Origin: G965218495 sp965262785
GTDB lineage: Bacteria > Bacteroidota > Rhodothermia > Rhodothermales > Bin80
Assembly: GCA_965262785.1 (NCBI GenBank)
Contig: OZ253559.1
Span: forward strand, 1,240,001 to 1,304,000
Direction of reading: 5' to 3'
DNA length: 64,000 nt
Shown: positions 42,237-50,579 of the stretch, piece by piece
Layout of the letters: each line of letters begins with the position of its first letter
How positions within the stretch are numbered: position 1 is the first letter of the stretch
The notes under the pieces: generated by a model
The model's input: the letters and a program-made list of their open reading frames with translations, nothing else
Databases searched by the model: none
What the model was told of the DNA's origin: nothing
Position numbers and translations under genes: made by a program

Positions 42237-43088
42237 ATGATTACGCAAGAAAAGGAGTTCTTCATTGCCATCGACTCCGACGGCTGCGTCTTCGATTCCA
42301 TGGAGATCAAGCACAAGGAGTGCTTCTGTCCAGCCACCATCAAGCATTATGGCCTGCAGGCGGTCAGCAAGTACGCGCGGGAGGTGTGGGAATTCGTCAA
42401 CCTGTACTCCCGCAAGCGAGGCACGAACCGTTTTCCAGCGCTGGTGATCGTGCTGGACCTTTTGCGCGCGCGGCCCGAGGTCATGGCCCTCGGGGCCGCG
42501 GTGCCCGTACTGCCTGAGCTGCGGCAGTGGATTGCCGAAGAAGCCAAACTCGGCAACCCGGCCCTACGAAACGCGTCTGCCCGAACCCCCGCGCTACGGC
42601 CTACATACGACTGGAGCACTGAGGTGAATGCACGCGTGGAAGAGATGGTTTATGGCGTGCCGCCCTTTCCGATGGTTCGCCGAAGCCTGGAACGCGCAGC
42701 GCAGCAGGCGGACCTGATCGTGTCTTCCGGCACGCCGCTACAAGCGCTGCACCGGGAGTGGCAGGAGCACGGCGTGGATACCTTTGTCAAGCGCATTGCA
42801 GGGCAGGAAGACGGCACCAAGACGCAACACCTAACGGCAGCGGCCAGTGGCAAGTACGCACCCGAGCGCATGCTCATGATAGGTGATGCGCCAGGGGACC
42901 TGAAAGCGGCGCGCAACGTCCAGGCCTGCTTCTTCCCCATTATCCCGGGGCAGGAGGAGACCTCCTGGCAGCACTTTTATGACGAGGGCCTGACGCGGTT
43001 CATAGAAGGCCGCTACGCGGGAGCATATCAGGACTCACTCATCCAGGCATTGGAAGAGGCATTGCCGGCCCAGCCTCCGTGGAAATAA
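42237..43088 (+). CDS. HAD-family hydrolase
   Basis: 283 residues. The HAD motifs are FIAIDSDGCVFDSM (motif I, DxDGxVFDS; both Asp present), LIVSSGTP (motif II Ser), KRIAGQEDGTKTQHL (Lys region) and MLMIGDAPGDLKAARN (motif IV, GDAPGD). A long cap domain lies between motifs I and II (about residues 20-160). It is probably a phosphatase or phosphohydrolase acting on a small metabolite. The substrate is unknown. It is convergent with the dtd gene. Confidence 0.88.
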   Translation: MITQEKEFFIAIDSDGCVFDSMEIKHKECFCPATIKHYGLQAVSKYAREVWEFVNLYSRKRGTNRFPALVIVLDLLRARPEVMALGAAVPVLPELRQWIAEEAKLGNPALRNASARTPALRPTYDWSTEVNARVEEMVYGVPPFPMVRRSLERAAQQADLIVSSGTPLQALHREWQEHGVDTFVKRIAGQEDGTKTQHLTAAASGKYAPERMLMIGDAPGDLKAARNVQACFFPIIPGQEETSWQHFYDEGLTRFIEGRYAGAYQDSLIQALEEALPAQPPWK

Positions 43089-43105
43089 GCCACTTCCAGT
43101 CCTGC

Positions 43106-43558
43106 TTAGTCCGGTGGATTGCGCTCAATCCAGATCGTGACAGGGCCGTCATTACACAGTTTAACTTGCATGTTGGCGCCAAAGACGCCCGCTGCTACGG
43201 GCTTACCGAGCATCAACGATAGCTGCTCGATGAATGCCTCGTAGAACGCTTTTGCTTTGTCGGGGGGCGCCGCGTTTGTGAACGCAGGACGATTGCCTTT
43301 GTGCGCGTTGCCATATAGCGTAAACTGAGATACCACGAGCGCCTGGCCGCCCGTGTCCAACAGTGACCGGTTCATGCGGCCACACTCGTCTGGGAAGATC
43401 CTCAGCCGGGCACACTTGTTTGCCATCCATGCGACCTGCTTCTCGGTGTCGTCTCGGTGGATCCCTACGAAAATCAGCTCTCCAGGTCCTATAGCACCCG
43501 TGACATGCCCGTTGACGGTTACCGAGGCGTTCAGCACGCGTTGGACTAGGGCGATCAT
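43106..43558 (-). CDS. dtd: D-aminoacyl-tRNA deacylase
   Basis: 150 residues, the usual size. Motifs: MIALVQRVLNASVTVNGHVTGAIGPGELIFVGI, KCARLRIFPDECGRMNRSLLDTGGQALVVSQFTLYGNAHKGNRP with the SQFTLYG catalytic-Thr motif, and the Gly-cisPro-type motif near NDGPVTIWIE (GPVT). It removes D-amino acids (and glycine from mischarged tRNA-Ala). Its start overlaps the stop of rdgB by four bases (ATGA), an operon of two quality-control enzymes. Confidence 0.97.
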   Translation of the reverse strand: MIALVQRVLNASVTVNGHVTGAIGPGELIFVGIHRDDTEKQVAWMANKCARLRIFPDECGRMNRSLLDTGGQALVVSQFTLYGNAHKGNRPAFTNAAPPDKAKAFYEAFIEQLSLMLGKPVAAGVFGANMQVKLCNDGPVTIWIERNPPD

Positions 43559-44151
43559 CCGCTTAGCCGCTCCTTGAGGTACGCCTGGCAGGAGCGCATC
43601 GCTTGCCCGCGATGGCTTATCGCGTTCTTCTCGGGTCCACTGAGTTCTGCAAACGTCTTGTTCATGCCCGCCGGAACAAAGATTGCATCATATCCAAACC
43701 CGCCGAGCCCGCGCTCGTGATGCGCAATGTGTCCTGGGCATACGCCCTCAAAGTACTCCACCGCTCCATCCATCACCAGCGCAATCACCGTGCGAAATTC
43801 CGCCAGGCGGTCCTGTGACTCTCTTAGTGCACGCAGCAACTTCAGCCGATTGTCACGTGGCGTACACCCTTGCCCAGCATAGCGAGCCGAGTACACCCCG
43901 GGAGCGCCGTCCAGCGCCGCCACCACTAGCCCTGTGTCATCGGCCAGCGCCCAATGGCCGGTAACTGCGCTTACCGCGGAAGCCTTCTTCAGCGCGTTGC
44001 CACGCAAGGTATTTGCGTCCTCCACCACGTCTGGAGCACCGTGTATTGCTGAGGCAGCAACAACGGCGATGGGCAACCCACCTAAAAGTGCGCGCATCTC
44101 TTCGACCTTGCCAGCATTACGCGTGGCCAGTACCAGTTTCCGTCTGGGCAT
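43555..44151 (-). CDS. rdgB: XTP/dITP diphosphatase (Ham1/RdgB family)
   Basis: 198 residues. Starts KLVLATRNAGKVEEMRALL (the T-x-N-x2-K motif), ADDTGLVVAALDGAPGVYSARYAG (catalytic SD(S/T)GL-type acidic motif) and GLGGFGYDAIFVPAGMNKTFAELSGPEKNAISHRGQAM (FxYDPxF-like and SHR-A motifs). It hydrolyses non-canonical purine nucleotides to prevent their incorporation into nucleic acids. Divergent from rpsU across a 73-bp intergenic region. Confidence 0.96.
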   Translation of the reverse strand: MPRRKLVLATRNAGKVEEMRALLGGLPIAVVAASAIHGAPDVVEDANTLRGNALKKASAVSAVTGHWALADDTGLVVAALDGAPGVYSARYAGQGCTPRDNRLKLLRALRESQDRLAEFRTVIALVMDGAVEYFEGVCPGHIAHHERGLGGFGYDAIFVPAGMNKTFAELSGPEKNAISHRGQAMRSCQAYLKERLSG

Positions 44152-44224
44152 GAAACCTCCCGTTTGTAACGTCGTTAAACTTTGGCTGACTTTGTATTGC
44201 TAAACAAGAACCGAGGACAACCTC

Positions 44225-44431
44225 TTGGCACAACACGTAGGCATTGGCGTCAAGGTGCGCGACAAGGAGAACATAGATCGCGCGCTGCGCCGATTCAAGC
44301 GGGCGGTAAATCGCAGCCGTGTTCTGCGAATGTACCGCGGGAACATGTCGTTCACCAAGCCCTCTGAAGAGCGCCGTGTCGCCAAGGAGAAGGCTTCGCG
44401 TAACGCGCGCAAACACAACCGGCGCTACTAG
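44225..44431 (+). CDS. rpsU: 30S ribosomal protein bS21, TTG start
   Basis: 68 residues. KVRDKENIDRALRRFKRAVNRSRVLRMYRGNMSFTKPSEERRVAKEKASRNARK is typical bS21. The only start fitting the family length is TTG at 44225, preceded by GAGGA 12 bases upstream. No ATG or GTG exists in the first part of the frame. A TTG start for a ribosomal protein implies low or regulated initiation. It is convergent with kgd, overlapping its end by 4 bp. Confidence 0.93.
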   Translation: MAQHVGIGVKVRDKENIDRALRRFKRAVNRSRVLRMYRGNMSFTKPSEERRVAKEKASRNARKHNRRY

Positions 44432-47400
44432 TTCCGGTACATGTCCAGGGCCTCGTGCACAATCTGATCCTGTTCAAGCTTGTGCACCATGGCACTGCCG
44501 GTCGCTGGGCTCGCGCTGGGCGTGCGGCCGATGTATTCGAGCTGCGGATGCTCCGCTCCAAAGACGCTGCGTAGGGCGCTGTTGATGTAGGACTGGATGT
44601 AGGTCCAAGCGCCCATGTTTGCTGGCTCTTCCTGCACCCAATACACTTCACTGTCTGCGCTGTAGCGGCCGATTTCGGTTTGCAGCGCCTTCCAGGGAAA
44701 TGGGTAGTACTGCTCAATACGCACTAGCGCGATCCGTTCATCCTTCTCCGGTTCCTCAAGTAGGGCAACCAAGAGGTCGTAATATACCTTCCCGCTGGTG
44801 ATGATGACCCTTGTGACGTGGGACGGATCCTTTTGGCTGGGGATGACGGGCAGAAACTGACCGTTTAGGATGTCTTCCGGGGAAGAGATGGCACGTCCGT
44901 GGCGCAAGAGGCTTTTGGGCGTCATCACAACCAGCGGCTTCTTGACCTCACGCTTGACCTGACGCCTAAGCGCATGGAAGTAGTTCGCCGGCGTACTCAG
45001 GTTGCACACAATCATGTTACCTTCCGCACACAGCTGCAAGAAGCGCTCCAAGCGCGCGGACGAGTGCTCAGGCCCTTGGCCTTCATAGCCGTGAGGAAGC
45101 AGCGCAACCAGACTGCTGCATTGTCCCCACTTTTCTTCGGCGGCACTGAGGAACTGGTCAAAAACGACCTGGGCCCCATTGGAAAAGTCGCCGAACTGGG
45201 CTTCCCACATCACCAATGCGTCCGTGTTTGCGACGGAATACCCGTACTCGAATGCACATACCGCGTACTCGCTCAGCAAGCTGTCGAAGATGAACAGGCG
45301 CTCCTGGTCTTCGCTGATGTTGTTTAGCGGAATGTACTCCTCGCCCGTATGCTGGTCATAGAATACCGCGTGGCGCTGGCTAAAGGTAGCCCGGCGGGAA
45401 TCCTGCCCGCTTAGGCGGACCGTTGTACCTTCTACCAAGAGCGTTCCCAAGGCCAGGGCCTCGGCAAAGGCCCAGTCGATTCGACCCTCCGAGCGCATGC
45501 GCTGGTCTCGACGCTTGAACTGACTGAGAAGCTTCTGGTGGACGGCGAAGCCCTCCGGGAAGCGTAAGAGTGCCAGCAAGACGCGCTCCATGTCTTCGGG
45601 GCTGGGTCGCGTGTCTTCGTCCGGTGGCGTCTCGTACGACCGGTTGTGGAAGCGCTCTATTATGGCCGCGGCATCCTTCTGCTTAAGGTCGCTTGTTCGC
45701 TGGAAAGCCTCCTGCAGTTGTGCCCGGAAGTCATCCAGCATGGCTTCTGCCTCTTCCGGCAGCATTTCACCGCGCCGCAGCAGCATCTCCGTGTACAGCT
45801 TGCGCGGTGACCGCTTTTTCTCAATCTGCTGATAGAGCAGCGGGTTGGTGTAGGAAGGCTCGTCGCCTTCATTGTGGCCATGCTGCCGGTAGCACAGCAT
45901 GTCGATGACGATGTCTTTGTTGAAAACTTGTCGATAGTCCAGCGCCAGACGCGCCACGCGAACGCAAGCTTCGGGATAGTCCGCGTTAACATGAAAGATT
46001 GGTGCCTCGATTAGGCGCGCGACATCCGTGGCATACGTGGAACTTCGCGCTTCGCTGGGGCCCGTAGTAAAGCCGATCTGGTTGTTGATCACGATGTGGA
46101 TTGTGCCGCCGGTATGGTAACCACGCAACTGGCTGAAGTTGAGTGTCTCCGCTACGACACCTTGGCCGGCGAAGGCGGCGTCTCCGTGAATGAGTAGCGG
46201 AATTACCGCATCATGAATGTCGCCTCCAGGGGCACGCGGGTCGTCCTGCGCGCGCAGCAAGTCCTGCTTTGCGCGGACAATCCCCTCAACGATGGGGCTT
46301 ACCGACTCAAGGTGGCTTGGATTGGAAGCGAGGGAAAGGTTGATAACGGCGCCAGTCTTGCCCCGATACTGCCCGCTGGTACCCAAGTGATACTTTACGT
46401 CGCCCGAGCCGTAAATGGTGTCCGGGTTGATGCTTCCTTCGAACTCAGTGAAGATCGACTCATAGCTCTTGCCCATAATGTTCGCAAGGATATTCAGTCG
46501 CCCGCGATGGGCCATGCCAATGACTATTTCGTGAACCTCCTGGTCGGCCGCATCGCTAATGATGGCGTCCAGCATAGGTACCACGCTTCCACCGCCTTCC
46601 AGCGAAAACCGCTTATGCCCAATGTAGCGCGTGTGCAGAAATCGCTCAAAAGCCTCCGCCGAGTTCAGCTTCTGCAGGATGCGACGCTTATCCTCAAGTG
46701 ACACATCATCCACGTTGCGCTCCGGTTCGATGCGCTCCTGCAGCCACCGCTTTTCAATGGGGCTTGTGATATGCATGAATGCAACTCCGATGCGGCGTGT
46801 GTATGTTTCGCGCAGGATGTTGAGGATTTCGCGTAGCGGCAATACATCACGCCCGCCCAGACCGCCCGTGACAAATTCGCGATCCAGGTCCCATACCGTC
46901 AGTCCGTAGTGTGCAGGGTCGAGGTCCGGGTGGTACTTCCACGTGTAGCCCAACGGGTTGGTGTCCGCCTGGAGATGGCCCAGAACGCGGAAGACGCGAA
47001 TCAGCATCATGACCCGTGCCTGCTTCTCTACCATATCGAGCTCGCCGCTGCTCCTGGCGTAGCGGCCCAGCTGCGGCGTAGAGTCCTGGAAGTGGGCATA
47101 AGGTGGGTAGGGGATGTTGAGGTCCTTGAAGACGGCCTGGTAAAAGTCGTGCCGACCCAGAAGGAGCTCTTCCACATGCTTCAGAAACGCGCCGCTTTCC
47201 GCACCCTGGATAACGCGGTGATCATACGTGGAGGTGATCGTCATCACCGGTGAAAGTCCCACCTTGTTGATGGCATCAGGTGGGACAGCATGGTATTCCG
47301 GCGGAAACCCAATCGACCCAATGCCAATGATTACACCCTGCTGCGGCATTAGGCGCGGAACGCTGAGGCTGGTCCCAATCATCCCCGGGTTGGTAATGGT

Positions 47401-48090
47401 GGCGGTAGTGCCCTGGAAGTCTATTACTGCGAGCTGGTTTGCACGCGTGCGGCGCACGAGCTCGTTGTAGCTTCCCAGAAGCTGCGCGAAGCGCATTGTG
47501 TCAGCCGCCTTAATGTTGGGGACCATCAGCGCGCGCCGGCCGCGGCGCTCGACGTCAATGGCCAAGCCAAGATTCACATTCTTTGGGCGTACGTGCTGCG
47601 GGGTGCGGCTCTCCCATCGAAACGTGGAATACATGACCGGAAACTTCTTCAACGCTTGCACCAATGCATACGCGATCAGGTGCGTGAACGACACCTTCAG
47701 GCCGCCCATGCCACGCTGATGCTGGTTGATCAGCGTACGATTCTCTATCAGGAGCTTGACTGACAACGTGCGCACGGAGGTCGCCGTGGGCATGCCCAGG
47801 CTCGTCTCCATATTTTCCACTAAGCGTGCGGAAGCACCACGGAGCGGCTTTACGTCCGCGCCTGACGGCAACGGTGGAGCAGTGGCTGCACCGTCTCCGC
47901 TGGGGCGCGCTGCTACCTTGGCTGGCTTTGGAGCAGCCTGGGGCCGAGCAGCATCGGCTGCCAGATATGCCTCACTGGGCTGGAAGTCAGCAAAGAATTC
48001 GCGCCAGCTTTCGCTGACACTGGATGGATCGTCGAGGTAGCGTGCGTACAACTCCTCAACGTAGCCGCTATTGAATCCGAGTGCACTCAC
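44428..48090 (-). CDS. kgd: Multifunctional 2-oxoglutarate decarboxylase/dehydrogenase E1-E2 (Kgd type)
   Basis: About 1220 residues from the GTG at 48090. The start is uncertain: an ATT at 48126 is also possible, and the longer frame up to 48276 runs into the upstream gene. Order: short E1 N-terminal helix (NSGYVEELYARYLDDPSSVSESWREFF), Ala/Pro-rich linker, E2-like acyltransferase domain (LIENRTLINQH, ISTYDHRVIQGAESGAFL-type motif with DHR), then the E1 ThDP domain (IGMAHRGRLNILANIMG, HGDAAFAGQGVVAETLNFSQL, IHIVINNQIGFTT, YPEACVRVARLALDYR) and the transketolase C-terminal half. No lipoyl domain, as in mycobacterial Kgd. It catalyses 2-oxoglutarate decarboxylation in the TCA cycle and needs a separate E3. 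Confidence 0.94.
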   Translation of the reverse strand: MSALGFNSGYVEELYARYLDDPSSVSESWREFFADFQPSEAYLAADAARPQAAPKPAKVAARPSGDGAATAPPLPSGADVKPLRGASARLVENMETSLGMPTATSVRTLSVKLLIENRTLINQHQRGMGGLKVSFTHLIAYALVQALKKFPVMYSTFRWESRTPQHVRPKNVNLGLAIDVERRGRRALMVPNIKAADTMRFAQLLGSYNELVRRTRANQLAVIDFQGTTATITNPGMIGTSLSVPRLMPQQGVIIGIGSIGFPPEYHAVPPDAINKVGLSPVMTITSTYDHRVIQGAESGAFLKHVEELLLGRHDFYQAVFKDLNIPYPPYAHFQDSTPQLGRYARSSGELDMVEKQARVMMLIRVFRVLGHLQADTNPLGYTWKYHPDLDPAHYGLTVWDLDREFVTGGLGGRDVLPLREILNILRETYTRRIGVAFMHITSPIEKRWLQERIEPERNVDDVSLEDKRRILQKLNSAEAFERFLHTRYIGHKRFSLEGGGSVVPMLDAIISDAADQEVHEIVIGMAHRGRLNILANIMGKSYESIFTEFEGSINPDTIYGSGDVKYHLGTSGQYRGKTGAVINLSLASNPSHLESVSPIVEGIVRAKQDLLRAQDDPRAPGGDIHDAVIPLLIHGDAAFAGQGVVAETLNFSQLRGYHTGGTIHIVINNQIGFTTGPSEARSSTYATDVARLIEAPIFHVNADYPEACVRVARLALDYRQVFNKDIVIDMLCYRQHGHNEGDEPSYTNPLLYQQIEKKRSPRKLYTEMLLRRGEMLPEEAEAMLDDFRAQLQEAFQRTSDLKQKDAAAIIERFHNRSYETPPDEDTRPSPEDMERVLLALLRFPEGFAVHQKLLSQFKRRDQRMRSEGRIDWAFAEALALGTLLVEGTTVRLSGQDSRRATFSQRHAVFYDQHTGEEYIPLNNISEDQERLFIFDSLLSEYAVCAFEYGYSVANTDALVMWEAQFGDFSNGAQVVFDQFLSAAEEKWGQCSSLVALLPHGYEGQGPEHSSARLERFLQLCAEGNMIVCNLSTPANYFHALRRQVKREVKKPLVVMTPKSLLRHGRAISSPEDILNGQFLPVIPSQKDPSHVTRVIITSGKVYYDLLVALLEEPEKDERIALVRIEQYYPFPWKALQTEIGRYSADSEVYWVQEEPANMGAWTYIQSYINSALRSVFGAEHPQLEYIGRTPSASPATGSAMVHKLEQDQIVHEALDMYRN

Positions 48091-48155
48091 AATCGAGAAA
48101 GTCTTGTTGGTGGAAACAGCGTGAATATACCATACGCACTTCCAGGGGATTCCGC

Positions 48156-49145
48156 CTAAGGCCTTCTGCGCAGCCAGCCCTGGTCCTGGTACCACGCGAT
48201 AGTGCTCTGCAGGCCTTGTTGCAGCGGCACCTGCGGCCGGTACCCAAAGTCGCACATTGCCTTTGCAGACGAGCACATCTTCGCCGCCCGGAGAAGCTCG
48301 CGTCCCTTTTCTGTGTTGAAGGGCGGATACTTGCCAAAAAGAGCGCCGGCGGCTTCCGCAACAGCGGCCACGGGCAGCACCAGACTGCGCGGAATGGGTA
48401 AAGTCAAGGCCCTTGTACCCAGTGCAGCCATGGTGGCATGCTTCAGCTTGTCCCAGGAGATGTCCTCGTCGTTGCCGATGAAATACGCCTCGCCCGTGGT
48501 GACTTCCGACTCAGCGGCCTCAATCATGCCACGCGTCAGGTCAGCGACATGGACCAGCGTCAGACCGGGATCGCCCCGCAGGACGGGGCAGAAGCCTTGC
48601 TGCACCGCCTTGAAGAATGTAAAGACGTCTTTGTCGCGCGGCCCATAGACCGAGGGCGGCCGCACTACGACCAGTGGCAGGGCCTGCATGTAGCCCTTTA
48701 GCGCGGCCTCCATCTCGGCCTTACTGCGCCCGTATCGGGATACAGGATGTAGCGGTGTGGTCTCGTCCGCACGCCCGTCAGGCGCGTGTCCCACGGCGGC
48801 CAAGCTGCTGGTGACCAGCACCTTGGAGATGCGAGGGTTCACCGCTATTATCGCATCCAATATCTGCGTCGTTGCGTTGACGTTGCCTTCCCACAGGGCA
48901 GCGTACGTCTTGGCCCGCGTCACACCTCCAAGGTGGAAGACATAGTCCACACCCCGCACCGCATCCAGTACCAGCGCCCTGTCGTTAAGGGTGCCCCTGA
49001 CCGGCACAATGTCCACCCCCTTGAGCCACTTCAGGCGCGTACGGACTAGGCACCGCACCTCTTTGTAGCCGCGCGCGAGCAGTGACTCGGCGAGGTGGCT
49101 GCCGACAAAGCCGGTGCCGCCTGTGATAAATGCTGTTCTACCCAT
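48156..49145 (-). CDS. NAD-dependent epimerase/dehydratase family protein (extended SDR)
   Basis: 329 residues. The Rossmann motif TAFITGGTGFVGSHLAESLL (TGxxGxxG), the VTSSLAAVGHA segment with Ser, the catalytic YGRSKAEME (Y-x3-K) and VVRPPSVYGPRDKDVFTFFKAV are all present. The C-terminal substrate domain includes LVHVADLTRGMIEA. The family acts on nucleotide sugars, steroids or dihydroflavonols, and I cannot choose between them. It lies in a run of same-strand genes (DUF2795, Omp85, rlmD, this, kgd) with 5- to 65-bp gaps, probably an operon. Confidence 0.88.
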   Translation of the reverse strand: MGRTAFITGGTGFVGSHLAESLLARGYKEVRCLVRTRLKWLKGVDIVPVRGTLNDRALVLDAVRGVDYVFHLGGVTRAKTYAALWEGNVNATTQILDAIIAVNPRISKVLVTSSLAAVGHAPDGRADETTPLHPVSRYGRSKAEMEAALKGYMQALPLVVVRPPSVYGPRDKDVFTFFKAVQQGFCPVLRGDPGLTLVHVADLTRGMIEAAESEVTTGEAYFIGNDEDISWDKLKHATMAALGTRALTLPIPRSLVLPVAAVAEAAGALFGKYPPFNTEKGRELLRAAKMCSSAKAMCDFGYRPQVPLQQGLQSTIAWYQDQGWLRRRP

Positions 49146-49150
49146 AAGAC

Positions 49151-50575
49151 CTAGCGCGCCACAAGTAGGGCTACATTCTCAATGTGGTGTGTTTGCGGAA
49201 AAAGGTCTACCGGCTGTGCGACCTCCACCCGGTAATGGTCCAAGAGACTCGCGAGGTCGTGGGCCTGCGAGCGAGGGTTGCAGCTCACGTAGACTATGCG
49301 GCGGGGCTTGAGCGTCGCCAGCCGTCGTACGACTTTCGGATGCATTCCCGCACGCGGCGGGTTGACAGTAACGACATCCGGATTTCCCATCGTGCGCAGG
49401 AAGGCAGTCGTAAAGACCTTGAGCATGTCCCCGGCGACAAACGTACAGTTATCTATGTTGTTGGCTGCTGCATTTCTGCGCGCGGCCGCGATCGCGTCGG
49501 GCACCAGTTCTATGCCAACTACGCGGCGAACGGAAGAGGCAATGTAGATAGCGAAAGTCCCGGCGCCACAGTACAGGTCCAACGCCAAATCGTCTGGCTG
49601 AAATGCACCGAGTGTGTGCACGAGCTTACAAAGCGTTTCGGCTTGTCTGGTGTTGGTTTGAAAAAAGGATCCGGGAGATATCTCGAAACGGTACGGCCCG
49701 ATCTGCTCCCGCAGCACGCCCGACCCAAACACGACATATGCCGCGGCGCCCACGGCGGCTTGCCTTGGCGTATCGTTGATAGTGTTAACCAGCGTGGTCA
49801 CCTGCGGGTGCGCGGTGCGCAAGTATTGCGCCAGCACCTCCATGCGGGCTGGATCGTAGAAGCTGGTGACAAGGTTCACCATGAGATCATCTGTGGCTGT
49901 TGCTTCCCGGATCACCAGGTGACGCAAGAATCCGAGGCGCTTCCGGATATTCCAGGCTTCCCAGTTGTGTTTCAACGCAAGTGCGCGCAATCCGCACAAG
50001 ATCTGCGTGCTGCTTTCGGACTGCAGAAAACACTCCTTAAGGTCCAGCACCTTATAGAAGTTGCCGGGTACGTGCAGACCCAACGCGAACGACTTGTCCA
50101 GCAGCGCCCCAGACGCGATCTCCTCACGCGTCAGCCAACGGTGGGCGCTGAAGGAGAATTCCATCTTGTTGCGGTAGTAATAGGCGTCTGCGCTGGGCAG
50201 GGGATCGCGTACCGGAATGCTATGAGCGTCAGTGGCCTGCCGCACGGCCGACATGACGGCATTCTTTTTTGCTAGGAGCTGCGCCGCATAAGCGACGTGT
50301 TGAAGGGAGCAACCTCCACAGCTGCCGAAGTATCTGCATCGCGGCGCTACGCGCGCAGGGCCACGATCCAGCACCTCTACGACCTTGGCTTCGGCATAAG
50401 ACCGACGGCTGTTCACAACTACGACCTTAACGCGGTCACCGGGGGCAGCGTAGCGCACAAACACGACAAAACCGTCGACGCGGGCAAGACCCATGCCCCG
50501 GTCTGCAAGGGACTCTATCGTGAGTGTGATTTCGTCGCCCCGAGTCATGGGTGGCTTGTGGGACTTTGTGCCCAT
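49151..50575 (-). CDS. rlmD: RlmD/RumA-type 23S rRNA (uracil-C5)-methyltransferase
   Basis: 474 residues from the ATG at 50575 (MGTKSHKPPMTRGDE; ATG 50548 is an alternative). The longer frame overlaps the upstream gene and is rejected. TRAM domain (ITLTIESLADRGMGLARVDGFVVFVRYAAPGDRVKV), an iron-sulfur cluster motif C-x5-C-x2-C (CRYFGSCGGC, about residues 83-92) and the methyltransferase domain: SPGSFFQTNTRQAETLC, LALDLYCGAGTFAIYIA, VVTVNPPRAGMHPKVV (DPPR-like) and RIVYVSCNPRSQAHDL with the catalytic Cys. It modifies U1939-like positions of 23S rRNA; the paralogue RlmCD is also possible. It is separated from the upstream Omp85 gene by 4 bp. Confidence 0.93.
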   Translation of the reverse strand: MGTKSHKPPMTRGDEITLTIESLADRGMGLARVDGFVVFVRYAAPGDRVKVVVVNSRRSYAEAKVVEVLDRGPARVAPRCRYFGSCGGCSLQHVAYAAQLLAKKNAVMSAVRQATDAHSIPVRDPLPSADAYYYRNKMEFSFSAHRWLTREEIASGALLDKSFALGLHVPGNFYKVLDLKECFLQSESSTQILCGLRALALKHNWEAWNIRKRLGFLRHLVIREATATDDLMVNLVTSFYDPARMEVLAQYLRTAHPQVTTLVNTINDTPRQAAVGAAAYVVFGSGVLREQIGPYRFEISPGSFFQTNTRQAETLCKLVHTLGAFQPDDLALDLYCGAGTFAIYIASSVRRVVGIELVPDAIAAARRNAAANNIDNCTFVAGDMLKVFTTAFLRTMGNPDVVTVNPPRAGMHPKVVRRLATLKPRRIVYVSCNPRSQAHDLASLLDHYRVEVAQPVDLFPQTHHIENVALLVAR

Positions 50576-50579
50576 GGTC

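Noticed and set aside
48091..48276. Longer kgd reading frame starting at 48276
   Set aside because: It would overlap the upstream SDR gene by about 120 bp and has no similarity to Kgd N-termini.
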